Source: Pseudomonas tumuqii (GTDB taxonomy: Bacteria; Pseudomonadota; Gammaproteobacteria; Pseudomonadales; Pseudomonadaceae). From it: a stretch of 64,000 nt of DNA. Below the pieces are notes generated by a model. That model was not told the origin of the DNA. It saw only the letters and a list, made by a program, of their open reading frames with translations, and did no database searches. Shown one piece after another: positions 28,101 to 41,576 of this stretch. Positions within the stretch are counted from its first letter, which is position 1; each line of letters opens with the position of its first letter. The stretch lies in the NCBI RefSeq assembly GCF_013184545.1, contig NZ_JAAOJA010000001.1, forward strand, positions 186,001 through 250,000, in the 5' to 3' direction. The position numbers and the translations under genes are program-made.

Positions 28101-28433
28101 TCAATGGCCGACGCTGTGCGAAAACAATTGAATCACCACCACGCCGCAGACGATCAGGCCCATGCCGAGCATCGCCGGCAGGTCGAGGCGCTGCTGGTAG
28201 AGAAACACCGCGGCAATGCTCACCAGCACGATGCCCAAACCCGCCCAGACGGCGTAGGCAACGCCGACCGGGATGGTCTTGACCACCAGGCTGAGCATCC
28301 AGAAGGAGAGGGCGTAGCCGAGCACCACCAGCAGCAGCGGTAGCGGTTTGTTGAAGCCGTCCAGGGCTTTCATCGAGGTGGTCGCGATGACTTCGGCGGT
28401 GATGGCGACAGCGAGATAGAGATAGCCGCTCAT
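28101..28433 (-). CDS. emrE: Small multidrug resistance (SMR) efflux protein
   Basis: 110 residues from ATG 28433, preceded by a strong AGGAGG. An in-frame extension of 10 residues upstream is not supported. Four hydrophobic helices are evident, and Glu14 in AVAITAEVIATTSMKALDGF matches the proton/drug-binding glutamate of EmrE. SMR dimers exchange protons for quaternary ammonium compounds and similar cations. It is divergent from a LysR regulator, which may control it. Confidence 0.9.
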   Translation of the reverse strand: MSGYLYLAVAITAEVIATTSMKALDGFNKPLPLLLVVLGYALSFWMLSLVVKTIPVGVAYAVWAGLGIVLVSIAAVFLYQQRLDLPAMLGMGLIVCGVVVIQLFSHSVGH

Positions 28434-28519
28434 GGTGGACCTCCTGTTTGATCTGGCGGCCATTCTAGTCGTTCGATTGATGGGATAAAGTGATTACCTA
28501 TCTGTTTTGGAGATGGGTT

Positions 28520-29404
28520 ATGCAGTGGAACCTGGAGCAAATTCGCCTGTTCGTCAGCGTGGCCGAGGGCCAGTCCTTCTCTGCCGTGGCCCGGCAGATG
28601 AACCGCGGGCAATCGGCCGTGAGCACGGCGATCGCCATGCTCGAGACCGACCTCGGGGTGCTGTTGTTCGAGCGCAGCAGCGGTCGTCAGCCGCGCCTCA
28701 CGGCGGCCGGTGCGTCGCTGCTGGAAGAAGCGCGCGAGGTGCTGCGCCAGTGCGAACGCCTGGAGGGACGGGCGTTGGGGCTGGTGCGCGGTGAAGAAGT
28801 GCGCCTGCGCCTGGCCCAGGACGAGGCCATGCCCTATCAGCCGGTGCTCGACAGCCTCGAGGCCCTGGCTCAGGCTTTCCCGCTGCTGGAGGTGCAACTG
28901 GCCAGCGGTGCCCAGGGCGATGTCGCGCGCAAGCTGCTGGAGCGTCGCGCCGACCTCGGCCTGCTGTTCCACCATGAGCAGATGCCCGAAGCCCTGGAAC
29001 GCCAACGGCTGGGCACGATTGAAATGGTTACGGTATGCGGTGCCGGGCATGCGCTGGCCGGGGCCGGGCATGTCGACCGGCGCGAGTTGGCGCGCCATCG
29101 CCAGTTGCTGATGGCGCCGCAGGACAGTCATTACCCTGGCGGCGAGCAGATCAGCCCGTCGGTCTGGCGCACCGACAGTTTCTACGCCATGGCCGAGCTG
29201 TTGATGCGTAACCTGGGCTGGGCCTGGCTGCCGCGCCATGTGGTGCAGTACCCGACCTACCAGAGCCAGCTTGTGGAGCTAAGCAGTGACTGGACCCCGC
29301 CGCCGCTGGTCGTCGAGTTGGTCTGCCGGCGCGATGAAGCCCTGGGGCCGGCGGCGCTGTGGCTGGCCGACTGCTTTGGCGAGCGCCTGCAAGCCATCGG
29401 CTGA
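28520..29404 (+). CDS. LysR-family transcriptional regulator
   Basis: 294 residues from ATG 28520, which has GGAGATGG upstream; an earlier ATG at 28490 is less likely. The N-terminal winged helix-turn-helix (LEQIRLFVSVAEGQSFSAVA, then MNRGQSAVSTAIAMLETDLG) is followed by an effector-binding domain of about 200 residues. It shares an 86-bp gap with the divergent SMR gene, the classical arrangement for LysR control of a neighbour. The ligand is unknown. Confidence 0.9.
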   Translation: MQWNLEQIRLFVSVAEGQSFSAVARQMNRGQSAVSTAIAMLETDLGVLLFERSSGRQPRLTAAGASLLEEAREVLRQCERLEGRALGLVRGEEVRLRLAQDEAMPYQPVLDSLEALAQAFPLLEVQLASGAQGDVARKLLERRADLGLLFHHEQMPEALERQRLGTIEMVTVCGAGHALAGAGHVDRRELARHRQLLMAPQDSHYPGGEQISPSVWRTDSFYAMAELLMRNLGWAWLPRHVVQYPTYQSQLVELSSDWTPPPLVVELVCRRDEALGPAALWLADCFGERLQAIG

Positions 29405-29437
29405 TTGCTGGCGGCCGCTCTGCTAAGCTGCGCGCCC

Positions 29438-30727
29438 ATGAATAGAGCCCTCTACACCCTGCTGTTGCATCTCGGCCTGCCCCTGGTCGCCGGGCGTCTG
29501 GCCTGGCGCGCGTGGCGCGCACCGGCGTATGCCAGGCGCATCGGCGAACGCTTCGCCCTTGACCTGCCGCCCCTGCAACCCGGTGGCATCTGGCTGCATG
29601 CGGTGTCGGTCGGCGAGAGCATTGCCGCCGCGCCGCTGATTCGTCAGCTGCTGGCGCGCTATCCGCAGTTGCCGATCACCATCACCTGCATGACGCCGAC
29701 CGGCTCCGAACGGATTCAGGCCCTGTTCGCCGGGCCCGAGTATGCCGGGCGCGTGCAGCACTGCTATCTGCCCTATGACTTGCCCTGGGCCGCGGCGCGC
29801 TTTCTCGAGCGCGCCCAGCCCCGGCTGGCGGTGGTCATGGAGACCGAGTTGTGGCCCAACCACATCCATCAATGTGCCCGCCGCGGTATTCCCGTGGCCC
29901 TGGCCAATGCGCGGTTGTCCGAGCGCTCGGCGCATGGTTACGCGCGCTTCGCCAAGCTGACCGCGCCCATGCTCGCCGAGCTGAGCCTGATCGCGGTGCA
30001 GACCGCCGCTGAGGCCGAGCGCTTCCGCAGCCTGGGCGCGCGGCCCGAGTGCGTCGAGGTGACCGGTTCGATCAAGTTCGACCTGACGATCGACCCCGCG
30101 CTGCCTGTGCGCGCCAGCGAGTTGCGCGAGCAGTGGGGCGCGTCGTCACGGCCGGTGTGGATCGCCGCCAGTACCCATGCCGGTGAAGATGAAATTGTCC
30201 TGGCGGCGCACCGCTTGCTGCTCGAACAGCGGCCCGAGGCCTTGTTGATTCTGGTGCCGCGGCATCCGGAACGCTTCGCCGCGGTATTCGAGTTGTGCCA
30301 GCGCCAGGGTTTCGCCACCCTTCGGCGCTCCAGTGGCGCGGCGCTGCTGGCGGGCGATCAGGTGCTGCTTGGCGACACCATGGGCGAACTGCTGTTTCTC
30401 TATGCCCTGGCCGATCTGGCCTTCGTCGGCGGCAGCCTGGTCGGCAATGGCGGGCATAACCTGCTGGAGCCGGCCGCGCTGGGCAAGCCGGTACTAAGCG
30501 GCCCGCACCTGTTCAACTTCCTCGAAATCGCTGCGCAGTTGCGCGAGGCCGGCGCGTTGCTCGAAGTGACCGATGCCGCCGACCTGGCGCAACGGGTCGA
30601 CCGGCTGTGGCGCGAGCCGACCGAGGCGCAGCGCATGCGCGCGGCGGGCCTGGCCGTGATGCAGGCCAACCAGGGGGCGCTGGCGCGGTTGCTGGCGGGG
30701 CTGGCGCGTTTGTTAAGGCACCCATGA
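29438..30727 (+). CDS. waaA: 3-deoxy-D-manno-octulosonic acid (Kdo) transferase
   Basis: 429 residues from ATG 29438; the family is about 425. WaaA transfers Kdo from CMP-Kdo to lipid IVA, the step before heptosylation by WaaC. MNRALYTLLLHLGLPLVAGR is the N-terminal membrane anchor, GIWLHAVSVGESIAAAPLI holds the catalytic glutamate region, and METELWPNHI and FVGGSLVGNGGHNLLEPAAL are conserved GT30 motifs. It lies 34 nt after the LysR gene. A REP-like doublet follows within a few bases of the stop. Confidence 0.95.
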   Translation: MNRALYTLLLHLGLPLVAGRLAWRAWRAPAYARRIGERFALDLPPLQPGGIWLHAVSVGESIAAAPLIRQLLARYPQLPITITCMTPTGSERIQALFAGPEYAGRVQHCYLPYDLPWAAARFLERAQPRLAVVMETELWPNHIHQCARRGIPVALANARLSERSAHGYARFAKLTAPMLAELSLIAVQTAAEAERFRSLGARPECVEVTGSIKFDLTIDPALPVRASELREQWGASSRPVWIAASTHAGEDEIVLAAHRLLLEQRPEALLILVPRHPERFAAVFELCQRQGFATLRRSSGAALLAGDQVLLGDTMGELLFLYALADLAFVGGSLVGNGGHNLLEPAALGKPVLSGPHLFNFLEIAAQLREAGALLEVTDAADLAQRVDRLWREPTEAQRMRAAGLAVMQANQGALARLLAGLARLLRHP

Positions 30728-30733
30728 AAGACG

Positions 30734-30798
30734 TGGTGCGCACGGCGCACCCTACGCTATGGAATGCGACTGCCGGGTAGGGTGCGCCATGCGCACCA
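30734..30798. repeat. REP-like inverted doublet after waaA
   Basis: Two 22-bp inverted units (30734-30755 and 30777-30798) of the same family as at 10470-10536, but arranged the other way round: here the CACCA ends are outermost and the GTAG ends face inward. It starts 7 bp after the waaA stop and may also serve as its 3' stem-loop. Confidence 0.75.
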
Positions 30799-30816
30799 CG
30801 AGTCGCCAGCACCCAC

Positions 30817-30845
30817 AAAAAAGCCCGACTCGCATCGGGCTTCTT
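30817..30845 (-). terminator. Rho-independent terminator of the tolC-type gene
   Basis: On the minus strand AAGCCCGA-TGCGAG-TCGGGCTT is followed by a run of six T (30817-30822), a textbook stem and U-tract 55-60 bp after the stop at 30900. On the plus strand it could also end waaA transcripts, though with a weaker T-run. Confidence 0.8.
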
Positions 30846-30899
30846 CATGCAGGCTACTCAGTGCGAGCCGCTCAATGTGAGCCACTCAATCTGAGCGAC

Positions 30900-32342
30900 T
30901 CAATAATCCAGATTGCCGCGTAACTGCGCTTCGGCGGCCTTGGCCAAGTCGGGGGGCAGGAAGTCGCGATCCGGGTCGTAGTCCGACTTGAGGTATTGCT
31001 CGAGGGCTTCCAGGTCGGCCGGGCTGAGGGTGCCGGCGGCCTGCTTGAGGCGCAGGTTGTTGAGGATGTAGTCGTAGCGGGCAAAGTTGTAGGTGCGCAC
31101 CGAGTTGTACAGTTGGCGTTGAGCATCGAGCACGTCGACGATGTTGCGGGTGCCGACCTGATAGCCGATTTCCGTGGCTTCCAGGGCGCTCTGGTTGGAG
31201 ATGATCGACTGCTTGCGCGCCTGCACGGTTTCCACGTCGGTGTTCACCGCGCGGTGCAGGTTGCGGGTGTCCTGCACCACCTGGCGGCGCAGGCTTTCGC
31301 GCAGTTGCTCGCTCTGGTTGACCCGCTGATAGGCTTCGCGCACCTGCGAGCTGGTCAGGCCGCCGCTGTACAGCGGGATATTCAGTTGCAGGCCGATCGA
31401 GCGCTGCTCTACATCGCCGCTGAAGGTCGGCTGGCCTGGCGTACCGGTATTGCTGAAACCAAGACTGTCGTTGTCGCCCTTCTGGTAGCTGGCCACCGCG
31501 TCCAGGGTCGGGGCATGCCCGGACTTGCGCTGGCGCAAGGTTTCTTCGGCGGCGTTCACCGCGTAATTGCTGGCTTGCAGGTTGAGATTCTGCGCGGCGG
31601 CGGTATCGACCCAGGCCTTGGCGTCGTTCGGGATCGGGGCGAGGATCGGCAGACTGTGTTCGATGCCTTCGAGAGCCGGGTGCTCGCGGTTGGTCAGGGT
31701 GATCAGGGCCTGAAAGGCGTCTTCGACCTGGCGATTGGCGATGATCCGGTTGGCCCGTGCGGTATCGAAGCCGGCCTGGGCCTCGAGCACGTCGGTCTTG
31801 TCCGACAGGCCGACGTCGAAGCGCTCGTTGGCCTGGTCGAGCTGGCGCTTGAACGCGGCCTCTTCGGCCTTGGTCGAGGCCAGGGTGTCCTGGGCGCGCA
31901 GCACGGCGAAGTAGGTTTCCGCGCTCTGCAGGATCAGGGTCTGCTCGATGGCAGACAGCTCCAGCGCGGCCTGCTCGCTGCTGGCTTCGGCGGCCTGCAG
32001 CTGGAACCAGCGGTCGGCGCGGAACAGCGGCTGGCTGAGATTGGCCTGGTACACCGTGCCGCTGCGCGAGGCGGTGTTGGCCGGCGAGTCGATTTCGGTG
32101 CGGCTGTCGCTCAGGTCGGCGCCAGCCGAGAGGTTGGGCAGCAAGCCTGAGCGCGCCTGTGGCACTACTTCGCGGCGAGCCTGGTAGTCGGCGCGGGCGG
32201 CCGCCAGGTCGGCGTTGTTGGCGGTGGCTTGCTGATAGACCGTGACGAGGTCCGTCTTGGCGGACGGTGGGGCCTGTTCTGCCCAGGCCGTTGCAACGGA
32301 AGCGGAGGCCACAGCAAGCGCCAGGGAGAGTCTGCGCAACAT
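30900..32342 (-). CDS. tolC: TolC-family outer-membrane channel
   Basis: 480 residues with a signal peptide (MLRRLSLALAVASASVATAWA, probable cut after AWA). The two internally repeated OEP halves are visible, with LPNLSAGADLSDSRTEIDSP in the first and GHAPTLDAVASYQKGDNDSL in the second. TolC trimers form the outer-membrane tunnel for type I secretion and tripartite efflux. In E. coli tolC also lies beside nudF-yqiB-cpdA-yqiA-parE; here thiC, cytX and a lipoprotein gene have come between. Several TolC paralogues exist in Pseudomonas, so the exact partner pump is not known. Confidence 0.92.
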   Translation of the reverse strand: MLRRLSLALAVASASVATAWAEQAPPSAKTDLVTVYQQATANNADLAAARADYQARREVVPQARSGLLPNLSAGADLSDSRTEIDSPANTASRSGTVYQANLSQPLFRADRWFQLQAAEASSEQAALELSAIEQTLILQSAETYFAVLRAQDTLASTKAEEAAFKRQLDQANERFDVGLSDKTDVLEAQAGFDTARANRIIANRQVEDAFQALITLTNREHPALEGIEHSLPILAPIPNDAKAWVDTAAAQNLNLQASNYAVNAAEETLRQRKSGHAPTLDAVASYQKGDNDSLGFSNTGTPGQPTFSGDVEQRSIGLQLNIPLYSGGLTSSQVREAYQRVNQSEQLRESLRRQVVQDTRNLHRAVNTDVETVQARKQSIISNQSALEATEIGYQVGTRNIVDVLDAQRQLYNSVRTYNFARYDYILNNLRLKQAAGTLSPADLEALEQYLKSDYDPDRDFLPPDLAKAAEAQLRGNLDY

Positions 32343-32539
32343 TGGGGGAGATCCTGAGTTTGGCGATAATCGGCAAGGCTAAGGGGCGCTGCCAGAGGGG
32401 TCAAGGCATGCTTATTGGGCCTGAGTGTAGTTTGCAACAAGCTATGTTGCCTGTGCGCAACAATCTACTGGACCGACTGCCTGGCTGGGATGGCGTCGTC
32501 ACTATCCGACGCATGGGTCATGCTTTTTTGACTCCCCGG

Positions 32540-32569
32540 TTGGTTTTATCGTGGCGTCTTGATTAGACT
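32540..32569 (+). promoter_or_regulatory. Probable sigma-70 promoter of thiC
   Basis: TTGGTT (32540-32545) and TAGACT (32564-32569) are spaced by 18 bp. Transcription would begin about 32576, a few bases before the riboswitch, which is the place expected for a TPP-controlled leader. Confidence 0.5.
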
Positions 32570-32578
32570 GGCCAGGTT

Positions 32579-34678
<2,100 letters not shown>

Positions 34679-34688
34679 CGCGTTACCC

Positions 34689-34714
34689 GACGCCAGGAGC
34701 CTGCTCCTGGCGTC
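34689..34714 (+). terminator. Stem-loop between thiC and cytX
   Basis: GACGCCAGGAGC-CT-GCTCCTGGCGTC is a perfect 12-bp hairpin 11 nt after the thiC stop. The following bases are GCCTATTCAG with no real U-tract, so it may be a partial terminator or a stabilising 3' end that lowers cytX expression relative to thiC. Confidence 0.55.
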
Positions 34715-34745
34715 GCCTATTCAGTTCTTCGAGACTCTCCTCATT

Positions 34746-36035
34746 GTGAACCCCCCAACGAATTACTCACCGCATCTGCCGGTGTCGATCGGGCAGCGTG
34801 TGTTTGGCGCGCGCGACATGTTTTCCCTGTGGTTTTCCCTGGGCATCGGCCTGATGGTGCTGCAGCTTGGCGCCTTGCTGGCGCCGGGCCTGGGCCTGAG
34901 CGGCGCGCTGCTGGCGATTGCCTGTGGCACGGCCGTCGGGGTGTTGTTGTTGGGTTCGGTGGCGGTAATCGGCAGCGATACCGGGCTGTCGTCCATGGCG
35001 GCGCTGAAGCTCAGCCTGGGCAGCAAGGGGGCCGTGGTGCCGGCCTTGCTCAATCTGTTGCAACTGGTCGGCTGGGGCGCATTCGAGATCATCGTCATGC
35101 GCGATGCCGCCAGCGTGTTGGCGCTGCGGGCCTTCGGCGAAGGCAGTCCGTGGCATAGCCAGGGCCTGTGGACCCTGTTGTTTGGTGGTCTGGCGACCCT
35201 GCTGGCGGTGGCTGGTCCGCTGACCTTCGTGCGCCGTATTCTGCGCAGGTGGGGCATCTGGCTGCTGCTTGGTGCCTGCCTCTGGCTGACCTGGAACCTG
35301 TTCGACAAGGCCGACCTCGCGGCGTTGTGGGCGCGCCGCGGCGATGGCTCGATGCCGTTCGCCCTGGGTTTCGACATTGCGATTGCCATGCCGCTGTCCT
35401 GGCTGCCGCTGATCGCCGACTACTCGCGCTTCGGCAAGGCGGCCGGCCGGGTGTTCGGCGGCACCGCGCTGGGGTTCTTCGTCGGCAACTTCTGGTTGAT
35501 GAGCCTGGGCGTGGCCTACACCCTGGCCTTTGCCGACAACGGCGAAGTCAATGCCTTGCTGTTGGCTCTGGCGGGCGCCGGCCTGGGCATTCCGTTGCTG
35601 CTGATCCTGCTCGACGAGTCGGAGAACGCCTTTGCCGACATCCATTCGGCGGCGGTCTCCGTCGGTATTCTGCTGCCGTTCAGGGTCGAACTGCTGGCGC
35701 TGGTGATTGGTGCGCTGTGCACCCTGATCGCCTGGTTCGCGCCGCTGGCCGAGTACCAGAACTTCCTGTTGCTGATCGGCTCGGTGTTCGCTCCGCTGTT
35801 CGGTGTGGTGCTGGTCGATCACTTCATCCTGCGCCGGCGCCGGGCGGAGCTGGCGCCGCGCGTGGCGTTGCGCTGGGACACGCTGCTGGCCTGGGCTTGC
35901 GGGGCGGCCATCTATCATGCGCTGGCGAGTTTCTGGCCCGGGATCGGTGCGACCCTGCCGGCCTTGTTGCTGGCCGGTGTGCTGCAGTTGGTCTTCGGAT
36001 CCTTCAGTCGCGGGCGGGAACGTATTGCGGTTTGA
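34746..36035 (+). CDS. cytX: Probable hydroxymethylpyrimidine transporter (CytX type)
   Basis: 429 residues from GTG 34746. It is a polytopic membrane protein of the NCS1 (cytosine/purine/thiamine permease) family with about 12 hydrophobic helices. RVFGARDMFSLWFSLGIGLM is the conserved first helix region. CytX-type members are predicted to import the thiamine pyrimidine and often lie beside thi genes under TPP control; the place after riboswitch-thiC fits. Its 3' end overlaps the convergent lipoprotein gene by 32 nt. Confidence 0.82.
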   Translation: MNPPTNYSPHLPVSIGQRVFGARDMFSLWFSLGIGLMVLQLGALLAPGLGLSGALLAIACGTAVGVLLLGSVAVIGSDTGLSSMAALKLSLGSKGAVVPALLNLLQLVGWGAFEIIVMRDAASVLALRAFGEGSPWHSQGLWTLLFGGLATLLAVAGPLTFVRRILRRWGIWLLLGACLWLTWNLFDKADLAALWARRGDGSMPFALGFDIAIAMPLSWLPLIADYSRFGKAAGRVFGGTALGFFVGNFWLMSLGVAYTLAFADNGEVNALLLALAGAGLGIPLLLILLDESENAFADIHSAAVSVGILLPFRVELLALVIGALCTLIAWFAPLAEYQNFLLLIGSVFAPLFGVVLVDHFILRRRRAELAPRVALRWDTLLAWACGAAIYHALASFWPGIGATLPALLLAGVLQLVFGSFSRGRERIAV

Positions 36036-36744
36036 GGATGCCCTGGAGCTGGCTGTAGGGGATCGTCAGTTGCGGATGGCCGCTGGAGTAGGGCGCTATG
36101 CTGTAGACGTTGTATTTCAGCAGCACGGCGGCCTGGCCGAGGGCGACGTTCTCGGTGCGCTCGAACGGCCAGTTGCGGAGGTACTCGGGGTCCTGCGCCA
36201 GCTGGTTGGCGGTCAGCCAGCGCTGGTGAGCCTGGCCGGCGAGGTTCCAGAACGCATCTGTCTGCCCGGGTAGCAGCATGTCCTGCAGGCTCAGGGCCTT
36301 TTCCAGCCGGCGGTCGTAGTTGATGAAACCGCGCCCCGGCATGCCGTGCGCCCCGCCCGTGGACAGGTAGCTGGAAAATTCGATGATCACCAGTTGGTCA
36401 TGTTGCTCGCGCACCTTGGCTTGCAGGTAAGTGTTCCAGCCGCGCTTGGCACTCTGCAGGAAATCCTCTTCATAGGATTGCAGCGAGGCCGGCAGGGGCG
36501 CGTCCGGCGAGTCGTTGGTCATCTGCAGCAGGCGCTGTTCGATCAATTGGTTGAGCTGCGGCTGGTCGGAAAAAACCAGGGTGTCGATATTCACCAGGGG
36601 GCAGGTCTCGCCCTGGCAGCCGGGCTGAATACTCTCCCAGGCGACGCGTTGCACCGGTAGCGCGCTGTCGCCTGGAAGCAGGCTCTGGCAGGCGCTGAGC
36701 AGGAGGCCAAGACTGATTGTGACGAGTTTTTTACGTGCAAACAT
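36004..36744 (-). CDS. Putative lipoprotein with RsiV/DUF3298-type domain
   Basis: 246 residues. The signal peptide ends in the lipobox LLSACQ (Cys19), so it is probably lipidated. The C-terminal part (VIIEFSSYLSTGGAHGMPGR and FINYDRRLEKALSLQDMLLP) has the GGAH-type signature seen in DUF3298/RsiV-like extracytoplasmic domains. Function is unknown; some relatives bind peptidoglycan or lysozyme. It converges on cytX (32-nt overlap) and is divergent from nudF. Confidence 0.75.
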   Translation of the reverse strand: MFARKKLVTISLGLLLSACQSLLPGDSALPVQRVAWESIQPGCQGETCPLVNIDTLVFSDQPQLNQLIEQRLLQMTNDSPDAPLPASLQSYEEDFLQSAKRGWNTYLQAKVREQHDQLVIIEFSSYLSTGGAHGMPGRGFINYDRRLEKALSLQDMLLPGQTDAFWNLAGQAHQRWLTANQLAQDPEYLRNWPFERTENVALGQAAVLLKYNVYSIAPYSSGHPQLTIPYSQLQGILKPQYVPARD

Positions 36745-36941
36745 TGAGTTCTGCGCCAGGCGGAGAGAGGGTAGGGTCGCGGGGTTGGACTGCCGGTTGT
36801 CCCAGTGGTTCGCCAGGGTAACCCGTCGCAGCAGCGCTGCATGATCCCAGCCAGCGCCTAATCTGCAAAGAGGCTGCGCAAGGTTGGACGCAGGGGGTAG
36901 GATGCGCGAAAGCCCAGATTATCGGATTGAGTGAGACGTGG

Positions 36942-37559
36942 ATGACCGACACTTTTAAACCAGGCCCGGATGCGGTGCAGATTATCGAGCGAGAAACCTG
37001 TTTTCGCGGGTTTTATAGCCTCGATCGCCTGCGTTTTCGCCATCTGCAGTTTTCTGGCGAAATGGGCCCGACGCTCAGTCGCGAACTGTTTATCCGCCAC
37101 GATGCCGTGTGCGTGCTGCCCTATGACCCGCAGCGCGATGAAGTGGTGCTGATCGAACAGTTTCGCGTCGGCGCCATGGGCAAATCCGCCAGCCCCTGGC
37201 TGCTGGAGCTGGTTGCCGGGCTGATCGATACCGATGAGCAACCGGAGCAAGTGGCGCTGCGCGAGGCGGTGGAGGAGGCCAACCTGGCCCTGACCGCGCT
37301 GTGGCCGATTACCCAATACTTTCCTTCGCCCGGCGGTTCGGACGAGCGTGTCTACCTTTACCTCGGGCGTTGCAATAGCCTGGGTGCCGGGGGCGTGCAT
37401 GGCCTGGCCGAGGAGGGTGAGGACATTCGCGTGCATGTGCTGTCGCTGGACGCTGCCCTGGACGCGGTCAAGGATGGGCGGATCAACAATGCGGCGAGCA
37501 TCATCGCCTTGCAATGGCTGGCGCTGAACCGCGCCGAGGTGAGGGGGTTATGGTCGTGA
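36942..37559 (+). CDS. nudF: ADP-ribose pyrophosphatase (Nudix)
   Basis: 205 residues from ATG 36942; an ATG at 36927 would add five residues. The Nudix box GLIDTDEQPEQVALREAVEE fits GX5EX7REUXEE, with Asn in place of the final Gly. NudF hydrolyses ADP-ribose to AMP and ribose 5-phosphate. It is the first gene of the conserved nudF-yqiB-cpdA-yqiA-parE block and overlaps the next gene by 10 nt. Confidence 0.93.
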   Translation: MTDTFKPGPDAVQIIERETCFRGFYSLDRLRFRHLQFSGEMGPTLSRELFIRHDAVCVLPYDPQRDEVVLIEQFRVGAMGKSASPWLLELVAGLIDTDEQPEQVALREAVEEANLALTALWPITQYFPSPGGSDERVYLYLGRCNSLGAGGVHGLAEEGEDIRVHVLSLDAALDAVKDGRINNAASIIALQWLALNRAEVRGLWS

Positions 37560-38002
37560 ACCTGTTGCGTGACCGTTATCGGGTTGATCTGATCGAGCTG
37601 CAGGCGGCCTGTGCAGCCAACTACGCACGCTTGATGCGCCTGCTGCCGGACATGCGCGAGGCATCGTGTGCGCGGCGGGTCGCCCTCAGTCAGGGCGAGC
37701 ACCTGCTCGGCGTGCTGAGCCTGGAAGTGCTGGAAACCTGCCCCTATACCTCGACCGTGCGGGTGCGCCAGGAGCACAGCCTGCCGTGGTTGCCGGTGCC
37801 GCAACTGGAAGTGCGGGTGTACCACGATGCGCGCATGGCCGAGGTGATCGGCGCACAGAACGCCCGGCGTTTTCGCAGCATCTACCCGTATCCGAATGCC
37901 GCCATGCATCAACCGGACGAAAAGTCCCAGCTCAACCTGTTTCTCGGCGAATGGCTGAGTCATTGCCTGGCCTGTGGCCATGAGCTGGAACCGGTGCTTT
38001 AA
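37550..38002 (+). CDS. yqiB: DUF1249 family protein (YqiB)
   Basis: 150 residues from ATG 37550, overlapping nudF by 10 nt; GTG 37556 is an alternative that would shorten it by two residues. YRVDLIELQAACAANYARLM and RVYHDARMAEVIGAQNARRF are characteristic of this conserved gammaproteobacterial family of unknown function. Its constant place between nudF and cpdA in both Pseudomonas and Enterobacteria hints at a shared nucleotide-signalling role, but no activity is established. No signal peptide or membrane segment. Confidence 0.85.
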   Translation: MVVNLLRDRYRVDLIELQAACAANYARLMRLLPDMREASCARRVALSQGEHLLGVLSLEVLETCPYTSTVRVRQEHSLPWLPVPQLEVRVYHDARMAEVIGAQNARRFRSIYPYPNAAMHQPDEKSQLNLFLGEWLSHCLACGHELEPVL

Positions 38003-38160
38003 ACCCTGCCACATGCGCCAAGCCATAGGCGTCAAGAAGTATCCTGAGCGCGTCACCCGACAGCTTGCCGCTGCTTTTATGTGATCCATGCCCACTTCGC
38101 GGGTTTACCGCCGCCCTGGCTAGCCACCATAATTCACCCATTCTGCTCAAGGAGACGGCC

Positions 38161-38976
38161 TTGCCGAGCGAGCTCAATTCCGCTGCTGATTCCTCGGTCC
38201 TGCTGGTACAGCTGTCCGACAGCCATCTATTTGCCGAAGCGGCCGGCAAGCTATTGGGCCTGGATACCCAGGACAGTCTGCAGCAAGTGATCGAGCGGGT
38301 GCTGCAAGAGCAGCCGCAGATCGACCTGATGCTCGCCAGCGGCGATCTGTCGCAAGACGGTAGCCTGGCGTCCTACCAGCGCTTTCGGCAGATGACCGAG
38401 GTGCTGGCGGCACCGGCCCGCTGGTTCCCCGGCAACCATGACGACGTCCCAGCCATGCAAACCGCCTGCGCTGGTAGCGATCTGCTGGAACCGGTGATCG
38501 ACCTGGGTAATTGGCGCATCATCCTGCTCGACTCGTCGATTCCCGGTGCGGTGCCGGGCTATCTTGACCCGCAACAGCTGGCCCTGCTGGAGCGCGCGCT
38601 CGGCGAAGCGCCGGAGCGCCATCACCTGATTTGCCTGCACCATCACCCGGTGTCCATCGGTTGTCGCTGGATGGAGCCCATCGGCCTGCGCAACCCCGAG
38701 GCGCTATTCGCCGTGCTGGAGCGCTTCAGTCAGGTGCGGGCGCTGCTCTGGGGGCATATCCATCAGGAATTCGATCAATGGCACAAAGGTCTGCGCCTGC
38801 TGGCGTCGCCTTCCACCTGCGTGCAGTTCGCCCCGGGCAGTGAAGAGTTCCAGGTCGACACCAGTGCGCCCGGCTACCGCTGGCTGCGCCTGTACGCCGA
38901 CGGTCGGCTGGATACCGGCGTGTCGCGGGTGACCGGGATCGACTTCGAGGTGGATTACACGGTGAAAGGTTATTAG
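38161..38976 (+). CDS. cpdA: 3',5'-cyclic-AMP phosphodiesterase
   Basis: 271 residues from TTG 38161. That start has AAGGAG seven bases upstream and gives the length of P. aeruginosa CpdA; the next ATG upstream (38089) is out of frame and the in-frame one (38065) has no ribosome site. Metallophosphoesterase motifs are DSH (LVQLSDSHLF), GDL (LASGDLSQDG), GNHDD, HHH (LICLHHHPVS) and GHIH (LLWGHIHQEF). CpdA lowers cAMP, which with Vfr controls virulence genes and twitching in P. aeruginosa. Confidence 0.93.
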   Translation: MPSELNSAADSSVLLVQLSDSHLFAEAAGKLLGLDTQDSLQQVIERVLQEQPQIDLMLASGDLSQDGSLASYQRFRQMTEVLAAPARWFPGNHDDVPAMQTACAGSDLLEPVIDLGNWRIILLDSSIPGAVPGYLDPQQLALLERALGEAPERHHLICLHHHPVSIGCRWMEPIGLRNPEALFAVLERFSQVRALLWGHIHQEFDQWHKGLRLLASPSTCVQFAPGSEEFQVDTSAPGYRWLRLYADGRLDTGVSRVTGIDFEVDYTVKGY

Positions 38977-39060
38977 CCGCTGCAGGTGCCGCGCTGGCGC
39001 AGCATGCATACCTACGTGCAGCTTGCAGCCGGATGCTTGGCACTAGTAGCCTCCCGCTCC

Positions 39061-41575
<2,515 letters not shown>

Positions 41576-41576
<1 letters not shown>

